From contig KN882643.1 in NCBI GenBank assembly GCA_000934455.1, positions 67,897-92,962 of the forward strand: DNA of 25,066 nucleotides, in the 5' to 3' direction. This stretch comes from Apostichopus parvimensis. Lineage: Eukaryota > Echinodermata > Holothuroidea > Aspidochirotida > Stichopodidae. Below, in pieces: positions 1 through 9,959 of the stretch (positions are counted from its first letter, which is position 1; each line of letters starts with the position of its first letter). Both the position numbers and the translations under genes were made by a program. The notes beneath the pieces are model-generated. The model was not told where the DNA came from and did not search any database. It saw nothing but the letters and a program-made list of their open reading frames with translations.

Positions 1-235
1 ATATATATTTGCATGGGGTGTAGGGATGTAACATAACCCCCTGCAATCCTGCATAGACATTATCTTTCGTCTGGCCACAGCGACGGTTGTTGTAATTTGC
101 TTTATTTATCTGAACATTTTGTATTTTTTGTCTTGCTGAAATGCTGACAATTTATCTCATACCTGTGAAGATTGATCTCTTTAATTTTACATTTGACATT
201 TAATCAAGATATGCCGAGGATATTTATGTAGAAAC

Positions 236-560
236 GTTTTCTCTCGACAATTCTACACTCCATCCCGAAGGTATAACGTTGACTTTAAAATTGCGACGTT
301 TTATCTCGTTTTAAAATCATTAAATTATGACATTTCATGTTGACATTTCGACGTTTTATCTACGAATTTCTATTTTCGATCTGGAAAAATTAACAATTGG
401 AAACCTTTTTCCCGTCTTTTCGATCTTGTAAAAACTATACGGATTTTCCACATTTTATGTCAAAAGTTTTGAATTCTTTATATATCTGGGAAATTTGTGA
501 CGTTTTATTTCATAATTTCGATACTTTGTGTTCAAATTTCGAATATTAATGTCCACATTA
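236..560. repeat. Degenerate AT-rich tandem-like repeat (CGACGTTTTAT words)
   Basis: Variants of 'gacgttttat' recur near 294, 350 and 500. They alternate with words like 'aaatttcgaat', 'catttcatgttgac' and 'ttttatgtcaaaa'. The pattern looks like an old tandem array with a unit of roughly 20-25 bases, now heavily diverged. The unit length and edges are judged by eye. Confidence 0.35.
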
Positions 561-998
561 AAATTCGAAACTCCAACGGATTATGGAATAAATATGAATC
601 ACTTGATTATTTATAGTGCAGTTTAAGCGTCCATGATTGTCAATTTTGAAAATATTATAACGGGATGAATATTTCAAAACCATCCAAATAACAACTTCGT
701 TCTTTTTCGGTTAATCGGAGGACAGAGTGATTTTAGCTTTGAGATAAGCAACAGGAGAAAAGGAAAATATATGATATAAAAAGGAACTAATTAACAATTT
801 AATTTGATGCACTTTGAGATTAATTACAAATCATATTTTTGTTTTTTCATAATTTTTTACAATTGCTTTTCGTTAAAATGAAATAGCGCGTGCAGATGGT
901 TTTCAGTTGTACTTGAATATAATAATCATAAAAAAATATAAGGCCTAAATATTACCCCTGTTATGAGACTCTCTTCCAGTTCATAAATGACAAGCCCA

Positions 999-1010
999 CC
1001 CCCCCCCCCC
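999..1010. repeat. Poly-C run
   Basis: Twelve consecutive C bases, preceded by 'cccacc'. Comparable homopolymers occur at 14553-14564 (C) and 23960-23969 (G). Their length is likely variable between alleles and error-prone in assemblies. Confidence 0.9.
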
Positions 1011-1940
1011 TCGGAGAGGCCATTAAATTTGTCTTATATACGGGTTTTCTTGCAGAAACAATGGTTGAAAAAAGTATACCTGTATAAAGAAAATCAATTC
1101 AGAGATTAAAATGAATTTATATTTGGATATCAGACACTGATTGTTCAGAGCGGATTTCAGCTCATTAAAGAATGTTTAGGATGGCTTTTGTCATTTCTAT
1201 ATTCTGGTTAATACACGTATGATATAATCCCCTCAGGTAAACCAAGTTTGCTCAGTATTCTAGTAAATCTGTTTTTAATCATCATAATATATCATATTTG
1301 TTGGTAACTGCAAACAAATTCGCAACAACAATTATTAAAGGCGAAAATAATATGAATTATCTCCATTATTATTACTATTATTATCATAAAAAGCATTATG
1401 TGATTTATCACAATTAAAAGCAATTTTTGAGATGATTCCTTCATTAAACAATTTGGAGCAGTTTAAAATTAATTAGTAGAAGGGTTCATTACCATATATA
1501 GGCTGACCTTTGCCCCTCGAGTGTCACATTATAAGCTGCATGAAGAGAACACGCAATGAACAGCCAATTTTATCCGTTTCTGTCACTTAAAGATTCCAGT
1601 TTTATAATCCTAACCAGGTTGTATTGATAAACATCATACAGATCCATCAGAAAATATAGTAAAATATTGTGTCGACCAATCCTAGCTTGAAAACCAATCA
1701 ATTAACATGTATTTAAGTAACAAATATTAAAGACGCTTCTTTAGTTACGTCAACCGGTAATGTGAAATGTTATGAAAAGAACAGTTTAGCTATAACAATA
1801 TATACTTGTCAACGGTTCCACAAACGAAGCTCAATAAAAATAAACGTGTATATAATCCTTGTCGGTTTTTTGTTCTACTTTGTATAGCTATGTGACGTTG
1901 GCAAGTTGGCAAGTTTCTTATATACAATCACTCATTTGGC

Positions 1941-2210
1941 ATTTGAAGCAATGAGGCTTAGCAATCGGGAGGTTCCGTGTTCGATTCCCAGCCTGGTCAT
2001 AGTAAGGTTAGTTTTTCATCCAAGAGCAATCTACGGTTTTCCCATCTGAAATGACCTTCTAAATTGAAAAGATTCCAAAGTTGAATTGAAATGTTGAATT
2101 GGAAGCCACCCGACGTGTAAGTTGTAATCCATTAGCCCTTGACGGTTTCTCCCACATTTGTGGTCACTTAAGCGTTGTAAAAATAAATGCTGATTATTAT
2201 TATTATTATT
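1941..2210 (+). mobile_element. tRNA-derived SINE with (ATT)n tail
   Basis: A good RNA polymerase III B box, 'tgttcgattcc', lies at 1978-1988, close to the consensus GGTTCGANTCC. A weak A-box-like stretch precedes it near 1954-1972. A non-tRNA body of about 180 bases follows, and the element ends in 'aataaatgctg' plus six ATT units (about 2192-2210). This architecture (tRNA-like head, unrelated body, microsatellite tail) is that of tRNA-derived SINEs, moved by a partner LINE that recognises the tail. The left edge is uncertain and I did not find a clear target-site duplication. Confidence 0.6.
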
Positions 2211-2377
2211 AACTGACAACAAAGACATTTTTGCGGATTTAAAGAAGGATTTACACGTCAGTTATATAATCCAAAAAAATAATGAAAAGTAAATTTATCA
2301 AAGTATTTAACATTGTCACATAAAACTTTTTCAATCTTTCCTTTTTGCGCTTACATCGGTGGAAAAAACGTAGCATG

Positions 2378-2383
2378 TTTATT
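2378..2383 (-). terminator. Candidate poly(A) signal for the 2719-3375 gene
   Basis: On the minus strand this reads AATAAA, about 335 bases past the stop codon of the two-pass membrane protein frame. Position and orientation fit. In AT-rich DNA such hexamers also arise by chance. Confidence 0.3.
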
Positions 2384-2718
2384 CTGCTTTAATTGACCAT
2401 GAAAATATTCAGTCCGTTCGCTGTAAAATATTGTTCTACTTTAGACAAATTTTGTCATCAAATTATATATATATTTTTTTGCCTCATTGGTGACAAACAA
2501 AGAAGTTTTCCATGGTTTAATCGGATTTGTTTCACTACGTGAAATCATATAGGCATGACAATGCAATTATCCATCAATATAAGTTGTTTAAGAATGTTTA
2601 ACAACAAACACCCATTGTTTTAATCTGTCAATTGTTTCTTTTAAAATTCCGGATATGATCTATATATTATTATGAATATCTCAATCACTTTAGCCTCCGA
2701 ACGTTTAGCTTGGCCGGA

Positions 2719-3375
2719 TTAACAAGAAGTTGCCTTGGCGGTCACACTCGGTGAATCTGTCGCTTGGCTGACTACCACTGTTGGCATGACTACCGTATAG
2801 TTCGCGATCATGGCCCGCTGTTCCTCATTCTGTCTTGGGCGGGTCACCACGTGTGATCGATACCCACTCCTCTGGCGGTTGTCACATATCCCACAACAGT
2901 TACCGTAGGTAGCGATACAGATGACCAGTACCGGCAGAAGCTGAAGGAACACAATAAGCAGAGCGATCAATCCCAAGTAGAAAGCATAGGTGAAAGCCAT
3001 AACGCATATACTCACAGTCACTGAGAGCCATGTTGTAAAGACAACTCCAATGAAAATGTATCTGAATATCGAAAACAAGTGAAACCGCTTTTGCAATGAA
3101 CAAAACGAACAGGTTATTTTTCTAGCGGTATTCTCTTCACAATTCTTTCTATGAGCTCGTGATTTTTTAACTCTGGTTGCACGACTGGATTCACCGTTCT
3201 CTTGCACCGGTCTGCTGGGTAATGTTTTCCTTACACTATGAGTGTCAGCTTGAACTCCCAGATGATAACCAGAAGATGATGGTCTCGATGTTCCTGAACA
3301 GGAGGCGCTGGCTCCGTTATATCCAAGAGATGTTACCGTTGTTTCTCCATATTCTGAAATTTCGATCGAAGCCAT
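2719..3375 (-). CDS. Two-pass membrane protein, family unknown
   Basis: A single uninterrupted frame of 218 residues runs from an ATG in good Kozak context (A at -3, G at +4) to TAA. Residues 1-100 are hydrophilic, Ser/Thr-rich and then basic (KKSRAHRK near 70-77), with no signal peptide. Two hydrophobic segments follow, about 104-126 and 130-156, separated by a very short turn, so the protein is predicted to be a hairpin with both ends on the same, probably cytosolic, side. A cysteine cluster (NCCGIC, 159-164) sits directly after the second segment; CSFC (89-92) lies just before the first. These could be palmitoylated, which is inference. The tail (165-218) is polar. I do not recognise the family. 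The frame could be a single-exon gene or the main exon of a longer one; no convincing donor or acceptor was needed to keep it open. No neighbouring gene suggests a role. Confidence 0.6.
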   Translation of the reverse strand: MASIEISEYGETTVTSLGYNGASASCSGTSRPSSSGYHLGVQADTHSVRKTLPSRPVQENGESSRATRVKKSRAHRKNCEENTARKITCSFCSLQKRFHLFSIFRYIFIGVVFTTWLSVTVSICVMAFTYAFYLGLIALLIVFLQLLPVLVICIATYGNCCGICDNRQRSGYRSHVVTRPRQNEEQRAMIANYTVVMPTVVVSQATDSPSVTAKATSC

Positions 3376-4272
3376 TGTGGTATGACAAACAAATCAAAAC
3401 AAAACAAGAAAATATCTCTTTCAACTCCTTTACAATAGAACGACTTCAGAGTGATAGATGTAACCGATGTTGTAGTAGCAGGTACATCTTCCGAAGATGA
3501 ACATTATCAAATGTGACGTCGTCTTCTTGAGTTATAACTAGGACTTCTTCAAAATGTCAAGGATGTAAAATAAACCCATCATATTTTACTTCTCCATATA
3601 TTATTTCACACGAGTTTTTGTGAAGTTGTTTTCGACCATCAGTTTATCGCTTTTGCGAGATTTATCAAAATTGAAGATTCCTGTTCGTTACGCATCTGAA
3701 GAGATGCTTGGTCTTTTCACGGGCACTATCTTCTGACAAAATTACAAGACTTCTACGCATGCAAGCTGTCGAAGGAAATGTGAGAGCGCTAGACCAAATA
3801 ACACCAAAGCACAACGGTGACTGCTATAAAAGATTATAATTGGGAAGATACTGTCAAGCTGTGAGGACTGAAGTGGGATGCTTGTTCGTAACTCTAGACA
3901 CGTATTCTTATACCATATATGTATTGTATGTATTTTAGATCCTCCTGCAAGCAGGAACTCGCGAAGAAGCCTCATTGGCTTATCAAAAGCTGCAAGTTGA
4001 CCGAAGTCAGTCTCTTACATTCATATTTAACGTCCATGATTATGAATTGTCAATTGTCAACAACTCTGTAACTGGACGACATACATTAATCTTGGAGTGA
4101 CTCATAGACCGGAGCAGCTTCGGCATCAGTTATAGATACACCTTTTCTGTGTGCATTTAGTTTAAGACAAGTATAATCACAAATGTCCTATACCATGTAC
4201 GAACTATTTCATAACGACAGACAAGATATTAAAAAGTATATAGTTAAATTATTCATTAACGTATAAAAGCTT
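3376..4272. other. Upstream region of the membrane-protein gene; nothing else seen
   Basis: The first hundred or so bases (3376-3500) would be the 5' leader and promoter region of the minus-strand membrane-protein gene. No clear TATA box or CpG cluster is visible. The remainder shows no gene, and the 77-codon minus-strand frame at 3742-3975 lacks protein-like features. Confidence 0.4.
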
Positions 4273-5141
4273 CAGTGTTGCAGTACTCGAAAAGTTCTAG
4301 ATATTCGAATATTACTCAAGTACTAATTCGCAAGTACTCGGTAATCGCACTCCGTGTAAAGCACTAGGGTGCTAAAGTACTCGTACGCGTCATTCCGTAC
4401 TCGGATGCCAAAATTACTAGAATTCATAAATTGTACTCAATTTAAAGTATTCGGTACTCGCTCGGCACGAGTATATTTTAGGGCTTCTTCGATAAATATA
4501 AAATAACGTATAGAACTGGCGTTATAACAGTAATCCGAATCATTTTATTAACCACTTTCTTCATATAATATAGTTCAATATTATCTTATTATCCTTATGT
4601 ATTTATATTGCAGCAGATTATCACATGTATAGTCTAATGTATGACGTACCGTATAGAGACTGCAAGAAGATGCTGAATACACGAGCAAGTTAGGTGGCTG
4701 ACTAATGTTGCAATTTGTAGCATGATTGGAGAAATATTAACCATGTGTACACCTTTAAAAGCTCCTTGCTGCCGCCAATTTTTCCATTCCAATATCAGAA
4801 ACTTTCTCATAATATTGAAACATTTTGGATTTGACGAATAATAATTCCAGATCCCATCAATATCGTCCCATTCATCTGATATATCATTGTTTACAATAAA
4901 AATCAAGGAGCATTATATATAGCCAAAGGGTTCTTCGACATTGAAAGAAAAAATGACTCGAAAAGTTCCCGGATGAAAAAATACTTTTATTTGGTACTCT
5001 GTTGTACTCGGACACTGGTTGTTGGTACTAGGATCCTACAAACCACTACTCGGGCTACTATAGTAGTTATGGTACCGGGTACCTCAAGTAATCGGAAGTA
5101 CTTGGTACTCGGATGAACGTACTCGACTACATCAATCACTG
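4273..5141. mobile_element. Non-autonomous hAT-like inverted-repeat element rich in GTACTCG
   Basis: The left end reads 'cagtgttgcagtactcg' and the right end 'cgactacatcaatcactg'. Reverse-complemented, the right end matches the left with a few mismatches, giving imperfect terminal inverted repeats that start CAGTG, as in hAT-superfamily elements. Both arms (4273-4490 and 4950-5141) carry eight exact GTACTCG words and several one-base variants. The centre (about 4500-4940) lacks them and has no transposase-like frame. No 8-bp target duplication is obvious (aaaagctt against tgtgttgt), so the copy may be old or the edges slightly off. An unrelated sequence may have inserted between the arms. Confidence 0.5.
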
Positions 5142-5226
5142 TGTGTTGTGTGGGTGTGTTTTGCGCGCGTGCGTGTCACGGTGCGTGGAGTGTGGTGTGT
5201 AAGTGTGCGTGTTTGGGTGGGTGTAG
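5141..5226. repeat. GT-rich simple sequence
   Basis: An imperfect GT/GTG-rich tract with little A or C, abutting the right end of the GTACTCG element. The 70-codon frame beginning here is a translation of this simple sequence and is not a believable protein. Confidence 0.7.
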
Positions 5227-6439
5227 GCTATATGCAGGGTGACATTGATCTCTGCGTGCTGTCTGCAGGCTTTCTTCGTTCATCCCTTGTGTATGTTGAT
5301 TGCTCGAGCAGAAATGCTATGAACTGTGATTGTGCATTGCGTCATTGCACGCGATGCTAGAAACGCACCTTTGAATATTGCACACTATTTAGGTAGGTTG
5401 AATGAATATTTTGAATGAACATTTGTTTTTATGTTTTTAATACCGATGACCAGCTGTTAAGTACGACATTATACAGTCAAAGCATGGCAACCTACTTTCG
5501 TCATTGTTATAATAGAACGCACGTGCATGCTTGTATTATATAAAGCGGTTTCAGTGTGTACCATAAAGATACCACTGATGTCATGTGAAGCGAATACTGT
5601 GCCCAAGGCTATTAAACGCAGAGTGATCTCTTGTGATTTAAATATCGATCAAAATACTTTAAGATATCATTGTAAAACTTTTTAAGAAACTGTGAAATCA
5701 AATTAGGCCTCATTTCTGGAAAAGAGAATCGCTCAGGACTTGAACATTAACCTATTACCCATCGAACCAATTTGGAATTTGAGTCTTCAAGCTAATGACA
5801 TTTTATTTAACATAGCATCGGTATAGGATAACGGTCATATTGGAAGCACGTGATAGCTTCTAAAGTAGGTCGCGTAGTATGCCATATGATAAAAGTAAAT
5901 ACCATGATCAATCTAATTAAGGAAGCCAATTTAGTTTATATAGGACAATTAACTATATGGCTTTGCTTTAAAGGCATATGATCGCTTGCTTAAAAAATCT
6001 CGGTCAGCTAACGTCAAGTTTAAATTCCGATATTAATGCAGCCGTGTCATCGTCTCTTGAAAAGCAAGGAAAGTTGAAACTATATGGACCAGCAACACCA
6101 AATTGCAGGGAAGAAGGACAGAGGTGGAGGGTGGTGTCGTGGAAGTTTGGTTGACAGTGTGATTGTTGGGGCGATTGCGAAAGAGACTGACCGTAACTAT
6201 ATGTCATATGTCATAAACCTTAAAACCAATTGGTGTCCATTTTGAAACCCATGGTGTTTTCTGTGTGTGTGTGTGTAATTACCTGCTGATTAATTTACCT
6301 TGTTCAACCATAATCGATTGGGTCGACATTGCGTTTAAGGCTTTAATATGCAAATTAACATGCTCCATATATAACAAGTGAGATGACATTTCACCCAGGT
6401 GGGGCAAATGTTTCCATACTGTAGTGTTATGTCCCGCTC
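5227..6439. other. Unassigned intergenic sequence
   Basis: No gene, repeat family or RNA is recognised. The only simple tract is a perfect TG run at 6262-6276. The short frame at 6004-6207 on the minus strand has no supporting features. Confidence 0.5.
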
Positions 6440-6534
6440 CAGAGCACTCGTATTGTCAGTACGAGCAGTATAAATATCATGTTTCTATCAGATCAAGGTT
6501 AGGAACTGTTTGTACTGTCAATACCAGTGCTTTG
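6440..6534. ncRNA. Long hairpin, candidate microRNA precursor or MITE fold-back
   Basis: Bases 6440-6469 pair with 6505-6534 over 30 consecutive positions without bulges: 25 Watson-Crick pairs, 3 G-U pairs (read as plus-strand RNA) and 2 single mismatches (6449/6525 and 6456/6518). The loop is about 35 bases. Arm length, isolated mismatches and total size of about 95 nt resemble an animal pre-microRNA. A matching ACTGTA word further out on each side hints that the fold may extend as a fold-back element instead. The arm sequences are not a microRNA I recognise. No flanking gene suggests a host transcript. Confidence 0.4.
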
Positions 6535-6929
6535 AGGCCATGATATTGGAGTACAGTTTAGAGAGGTATCATTAGGGAAATGTCCCAACTGGCTCCCAAT
6601 TATTCATCATTGAATTTGAAACGGTTATATGCTACTCGTATATGCTACCTAATGCAACTAATAAGTATTCATTGATTGTCACGAATAGGTATATGCAGTA
6701 ATGAAAATATTTGCTATGTGATAATGAAAAGGTATGCAGCCTGAATAATATGCGTATTAATTTACAGCCAATTGACACGAGGTCAACCTTTAATAGTTTG
6801 TATTGAATTTAGCCTGGTATAGTGTACCGGTACGCTTATATTACTCTGAGCTTGGTGCAATCATTCCACTCATACTTCTGTCCTTTCGGTAAATTCTGGT
6901 TAAGAAAACGTAATTAAAAGGGCTACGGG
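6535..6929. other. Unassigned intergenic sequence
   Basis: No coding, RNA or repeat feature is visible. The minus-strand frame covering 6841-7170 starts in the next block and is not protein-like. Confidence 0.5.
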
Positions 6930-7330
6930 AGTTACCAGTGCACCTCCTGGGTGCATAGGTGCAATGCAGTTTTTCGCGGGAGGGTACGTTGATCCGTGAT
7001 GGGAGGTGGTTCTTGTACGGCGGTGAAGAGGGGGGTCCATGCAAGTCGAGACCGATTTTCAGCGCTTTTCGAGACCTGCTATCTCGGGCCGTGGTCGGTG
7101 TTCGGGTTTTGGGGCGCTGTGGGGTTGCATGGGAGCGGGCCGACCGTTTGTACTTTTGAATAGGTTTCATGTTTGGTCGGTGTTGTGGTTCGGCTGGGAG
7201 TGTGGGGTAGTTTTTCAGGTTGCTGCTATCTAGTTTAGTTACTGTTCGGGTATGTTTTTAGATTTTTAGTGCCTTTGCATGAGGCCGTGGCTCTTTGGAT
7301 TCCGCTGGGCGGATCACGCATAAAGCACGG
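6930..7330. other. GC-richer block of unknown nature
   Basis: This stretch is clearly richer in G and C than its surroundings, with many CpG dinucleotides (for example around 6973-7140) and G-runs. Overlapping frames exist on both strands (6841-7170 minus; 6959-7159 and 7039-7233 plus). None shows a domain or balanced composition; the long overlap of frames is what GC-rich DNA produces. It may be a remnant of a mobile element or a small CpG island, but no diagnostic motif was found. Confidence 0.3.
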
Positions 7331-7339
7331 GCGTTGCCA

Positions 7340-7580
7340 AGAAAATCTCCGCATTTTAGTTACTGAATTTGGCTCCGTATTTCAGCCACCGAAATTGGTA
7401 CCGTTAATTTGCCAGTAGACTCCCTTGGGATTCACTAAATTGACTCCATGTACAAACCACCGTAAATTAAAATATTTTGGCTCTGTTTTCTAGCCAAAGC
7501 TACCCAAATTTGGTTGCGTACTTACGAATAGGCTACCCAGTGTTGGGTAAATATTTGCCCAACTTTTTCTAGTGTGATAT
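7340..7580. repeat. Degenerate repeat ending in a near-perfect palindrome
   Basis: Related words such as 'aatttggctccgtatttcag', 'aaattggtaccgttaatttg' and 'attttggctctgttttctag' recur between about 7365 and 7495, suggesting an old tandem array with a unit of several tens of bases. At 7542-7563 lies a 22-base palindrome (GTTGGGTAAATATTTGCCCAAC on one strand, broken into arms here) with one mismatched pair, followed by 'tttttctagtgtg'. This looks like the terminus of an interspersed repeat, but the other end was not located. Confidence 0.35.
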
Positions 7581-9234
7581 GACCTTTGAACCTGACAACT
7601 TGTAAACAAGTTTTGTAGTTCGCAATATTCGAAACACAAAGACCATGCACCGCGACTTCGGTGCTAAGAAGTAGATGCAGTGACGTTACTGTCGTGTCAG
7701 TTCAGCTGCAGGAATTCAGAACCAAAATTTTCTAGTTTTAGAACAGTGTCATTTAGCAGTGAAATAGTTCAAATCGAAGGTAAACTGGCTTGACGTAATA
7801 TAAATAGGATAACAAGTAAATGCACACAATGGGTTTCGGCAACCCATGTGGAGACGGCCTAACGTATTACGTTGCTAGGCCTAGCCTCGGCCCGGCCTTA
7901 GCTAGCCTGCCTAGGCCTAAATATGCTAGTAATAACTAATACTGTAATGTAAGTGTAATGCGAGCCTACTATAAATAGTGTTAGCCCATATCGGAGCCTA
8001 CACATGTGTTTGTAGCCTAGGTATAGTCAAACCGAACGTTTGTTTTCATTTGCCTACTGTAAAATATGACAACATAATATGCTGACTTGAGACTAAGCTA
8101 CACTAGCAAGATGTATAACTAATCTTGGGCCAAAATAGTGCCAAAGCTTTGCTGTGAATCATTGCCATTCTGACAATTTGCTGTGGTTGGTTAGAAATTT
8201 AATAAGGGCTAGGCCTATGTTTTGGATTTTTTTTGTTTTGTTGTTGCTGTTATGAAGAAGGATATGTTATAGATAAGCCCGTATAATTAAGTAGTAAGGT
8301 GAATAGGGGAAAATTTACTAGAGAAATGATTGCCACTATTATTAGTAGAAAATATGTGTTTTAGATTCCTGTCATTGTCAAGTCGGTTTATATGTATTGT
8401 GTACCAAATTTCTTAAAGTGGTAGTGAACTTATCATTATTTTACAGAAAGGAGATCATGAATGCACATGTATGGTACTGTCATTTATTTCTGAAAAAATC
8501 TTTAAGGGCCAGTATGTATAATGGTATGTCCCAATATCTTCTCTCATTGCTAATGTTTGGATAGGCCTAGGCCTACAGTGACAGTATAATTTAGTAATTC
8601 ATTTTAACCTTTCATGCAAAACTAATGTTGTTTAACTTATATCCATTCACTTTTTGGAGGAGTTGTTCATCTAACATTGGATCGATGTGTCATACATCAT
8701 TTTAATCACAAGTAAGAATTGAACAATTTCTTGGTAGACTTAACTCTGAAATATTTGTGATTTGATTTGAGGATGTTTGACCCTGCTTTCTAAGGGTGTT
8801 TCAGACGAGGTAATCAATTATTAAAGGGAACCTCATAAACATTTTGTCATGTATTGTTTTCGTGCATGGATAAATTCACTCACGACAGAAAACGAAAATA
8901 TTATACCGGTGAAAAGTTGAGTTAAAAAATCCATCGCTACAGCAACAATGTACGTTAAGTACTACATTCCCTCTATAAGGCATAGTACATACCTTCCAAA
9001 CAACTGCTGATTTCCAGCTAATTAACAGTTGTAAACAAGGCTACGCAGTGTGTTGTACGGCTACCATGTGGTGGATGATAGCTCAGCAATTATGAAACTA
9101 TTGGGTGAATATTTTGAGTGCCAGCTAACCGCTACACAATTTCCGAGAATAACCAGATAGTTAGGCTAGATTTCCATGTTGACAAAGTATGATGTTAGGC
9201 TACTGTACCATGTGGTTGGAGATTTGTGGGGAGT
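7581..9234. other. Intergenic sequence upstream of the main gene; AGGCCTA-rich
   Basis: No coding region was found. The palindromic word AGGCCTA and close variants cluster at 7877-7920, 8211-8217 and 8562-8575. The stretch 7640-7860 has more CpG than its neighbours and contains a possible splice donor (gtaaac at 7780), so it could hold a non-coding first exon of the plus-strand gene that follows; this is speculative. No other feature is seen. Confidence 0.35.
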
Positions 9235-9249
9235 TTAGGCAAACTTAGT

Positions 9250-9950
9250 TTGACGAGTGCACGTATGTGTCTTTGTTGTCATCAAGTAGCTAGCTCTGCT
9301 AGTCCATAGTAGTCCTTGGAGAGTTTGTAGTGTTTGCAGACGTAGTCGGCTGCTTCTGTCTGTGAGCCCCCTACCACTAGCCAATCGTCGAGGTAGGCTT
9401 ATAGGGTTACTCCTCGCCTTCTGAGGTAGGAGTCTACTGCTCCCGCTACTCTCGTGAAAACTCGGAGCGGTGGACAGGCCGAATGGAAGTGCCCTGAACT
9501 GGTAGTCTTGTTCTGCGTACCAGAACGTCAGGGACCGTTGGTCTTTGTGCACCAGAATGTGAAGATAAGTGTCTCGTAAGTCTATGGTCGCCGCTCACAT
9601 GCTCTTTTTGAGTAGGGGTATAAATAAATTTAAGGTTTCCATGCGGAAATGTTTTGGCACGATATATTTTGAGTTCAGGAGTCTTAGGTTTAGAATGGGA
9701 AGCCAGGTATCGTCCCGTTTTCTTGTCAGAAAGAATGAGGACCGGAAAGCGGTCCTGCCCTGACGATACCTCTACAACTGCCCACTTGGCCCGCAGGGCC
9801 AAAATCTCCCCCTCGTGAGTTAAACATTTGACAGGGTCTGTGGTTGTAGGCGTCTGCCTTCCTCCACCCCCCAAAGGCGGGCTGGAGGAGAATTCTACCT
9901 TGTAACCATGTTTGACTGTGTCCAACACCCCCTTTGTCACCGCCTATGAA
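9250..9950 (-). pseudogene. DIRS-type reverse transcriptase, frameshifted
   Basis: The reverse transcriptase would copy the element's RNA into DNA in the cytoplasm or nucleus. The N-terminal part (9940 to about 9740) reads GVLDTVKHGYKVEF and then a SSPPLGGGG stretch, a usual DIRS RT leader. The frame then shifts. The palm begins with TIDLRD near 9590 and HKDQRSLTFWY near 9550. QFRALPFGLSTAP lies near 9500, after which a one-base loss shifts the frame again. The catalytic loop YLDDWLV (LDDW at 9381-9392) is in a third frame and is preceded by an in-frame TAA at 9399-9401. At least three disruptions make this a pseudogene. Similarity fades before 9235, where the rest of the element should continue. 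Assignment to DIRS over Ty3/Gypsy rests on LDDWL, where Gypsy elements usually have LDDIL. Confidence 0.75.
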
Positions 9951-9959
9951 TTCTCACTG

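Larger units (their letters stand above)
1..1940. other. AT-rich intergenic sequence, no gene seen
   Basis: I find no open frame with protein-like composition and no splice-linked exons here. Visible landmarks are the degenerate repeat near 236-560, a run of 12 C at 999-1010, and a short ATT-rich patch near 1363-1380. The rest is unassigned AT-rich DNA. Confidence 0.6.

Noticed and set aside
5148-5360. A 70-codon plus-strand protein
   Set aside because: Its Val/Arg/Cys-rich start is a translation of GT-rich simple sequence.
6841-7170. A 109-codon basic protein on the minus strand
   Set aside because: It overlaps long frames on the other strand in a GC-rich patch and has no domain or balanced composition; likely chance.
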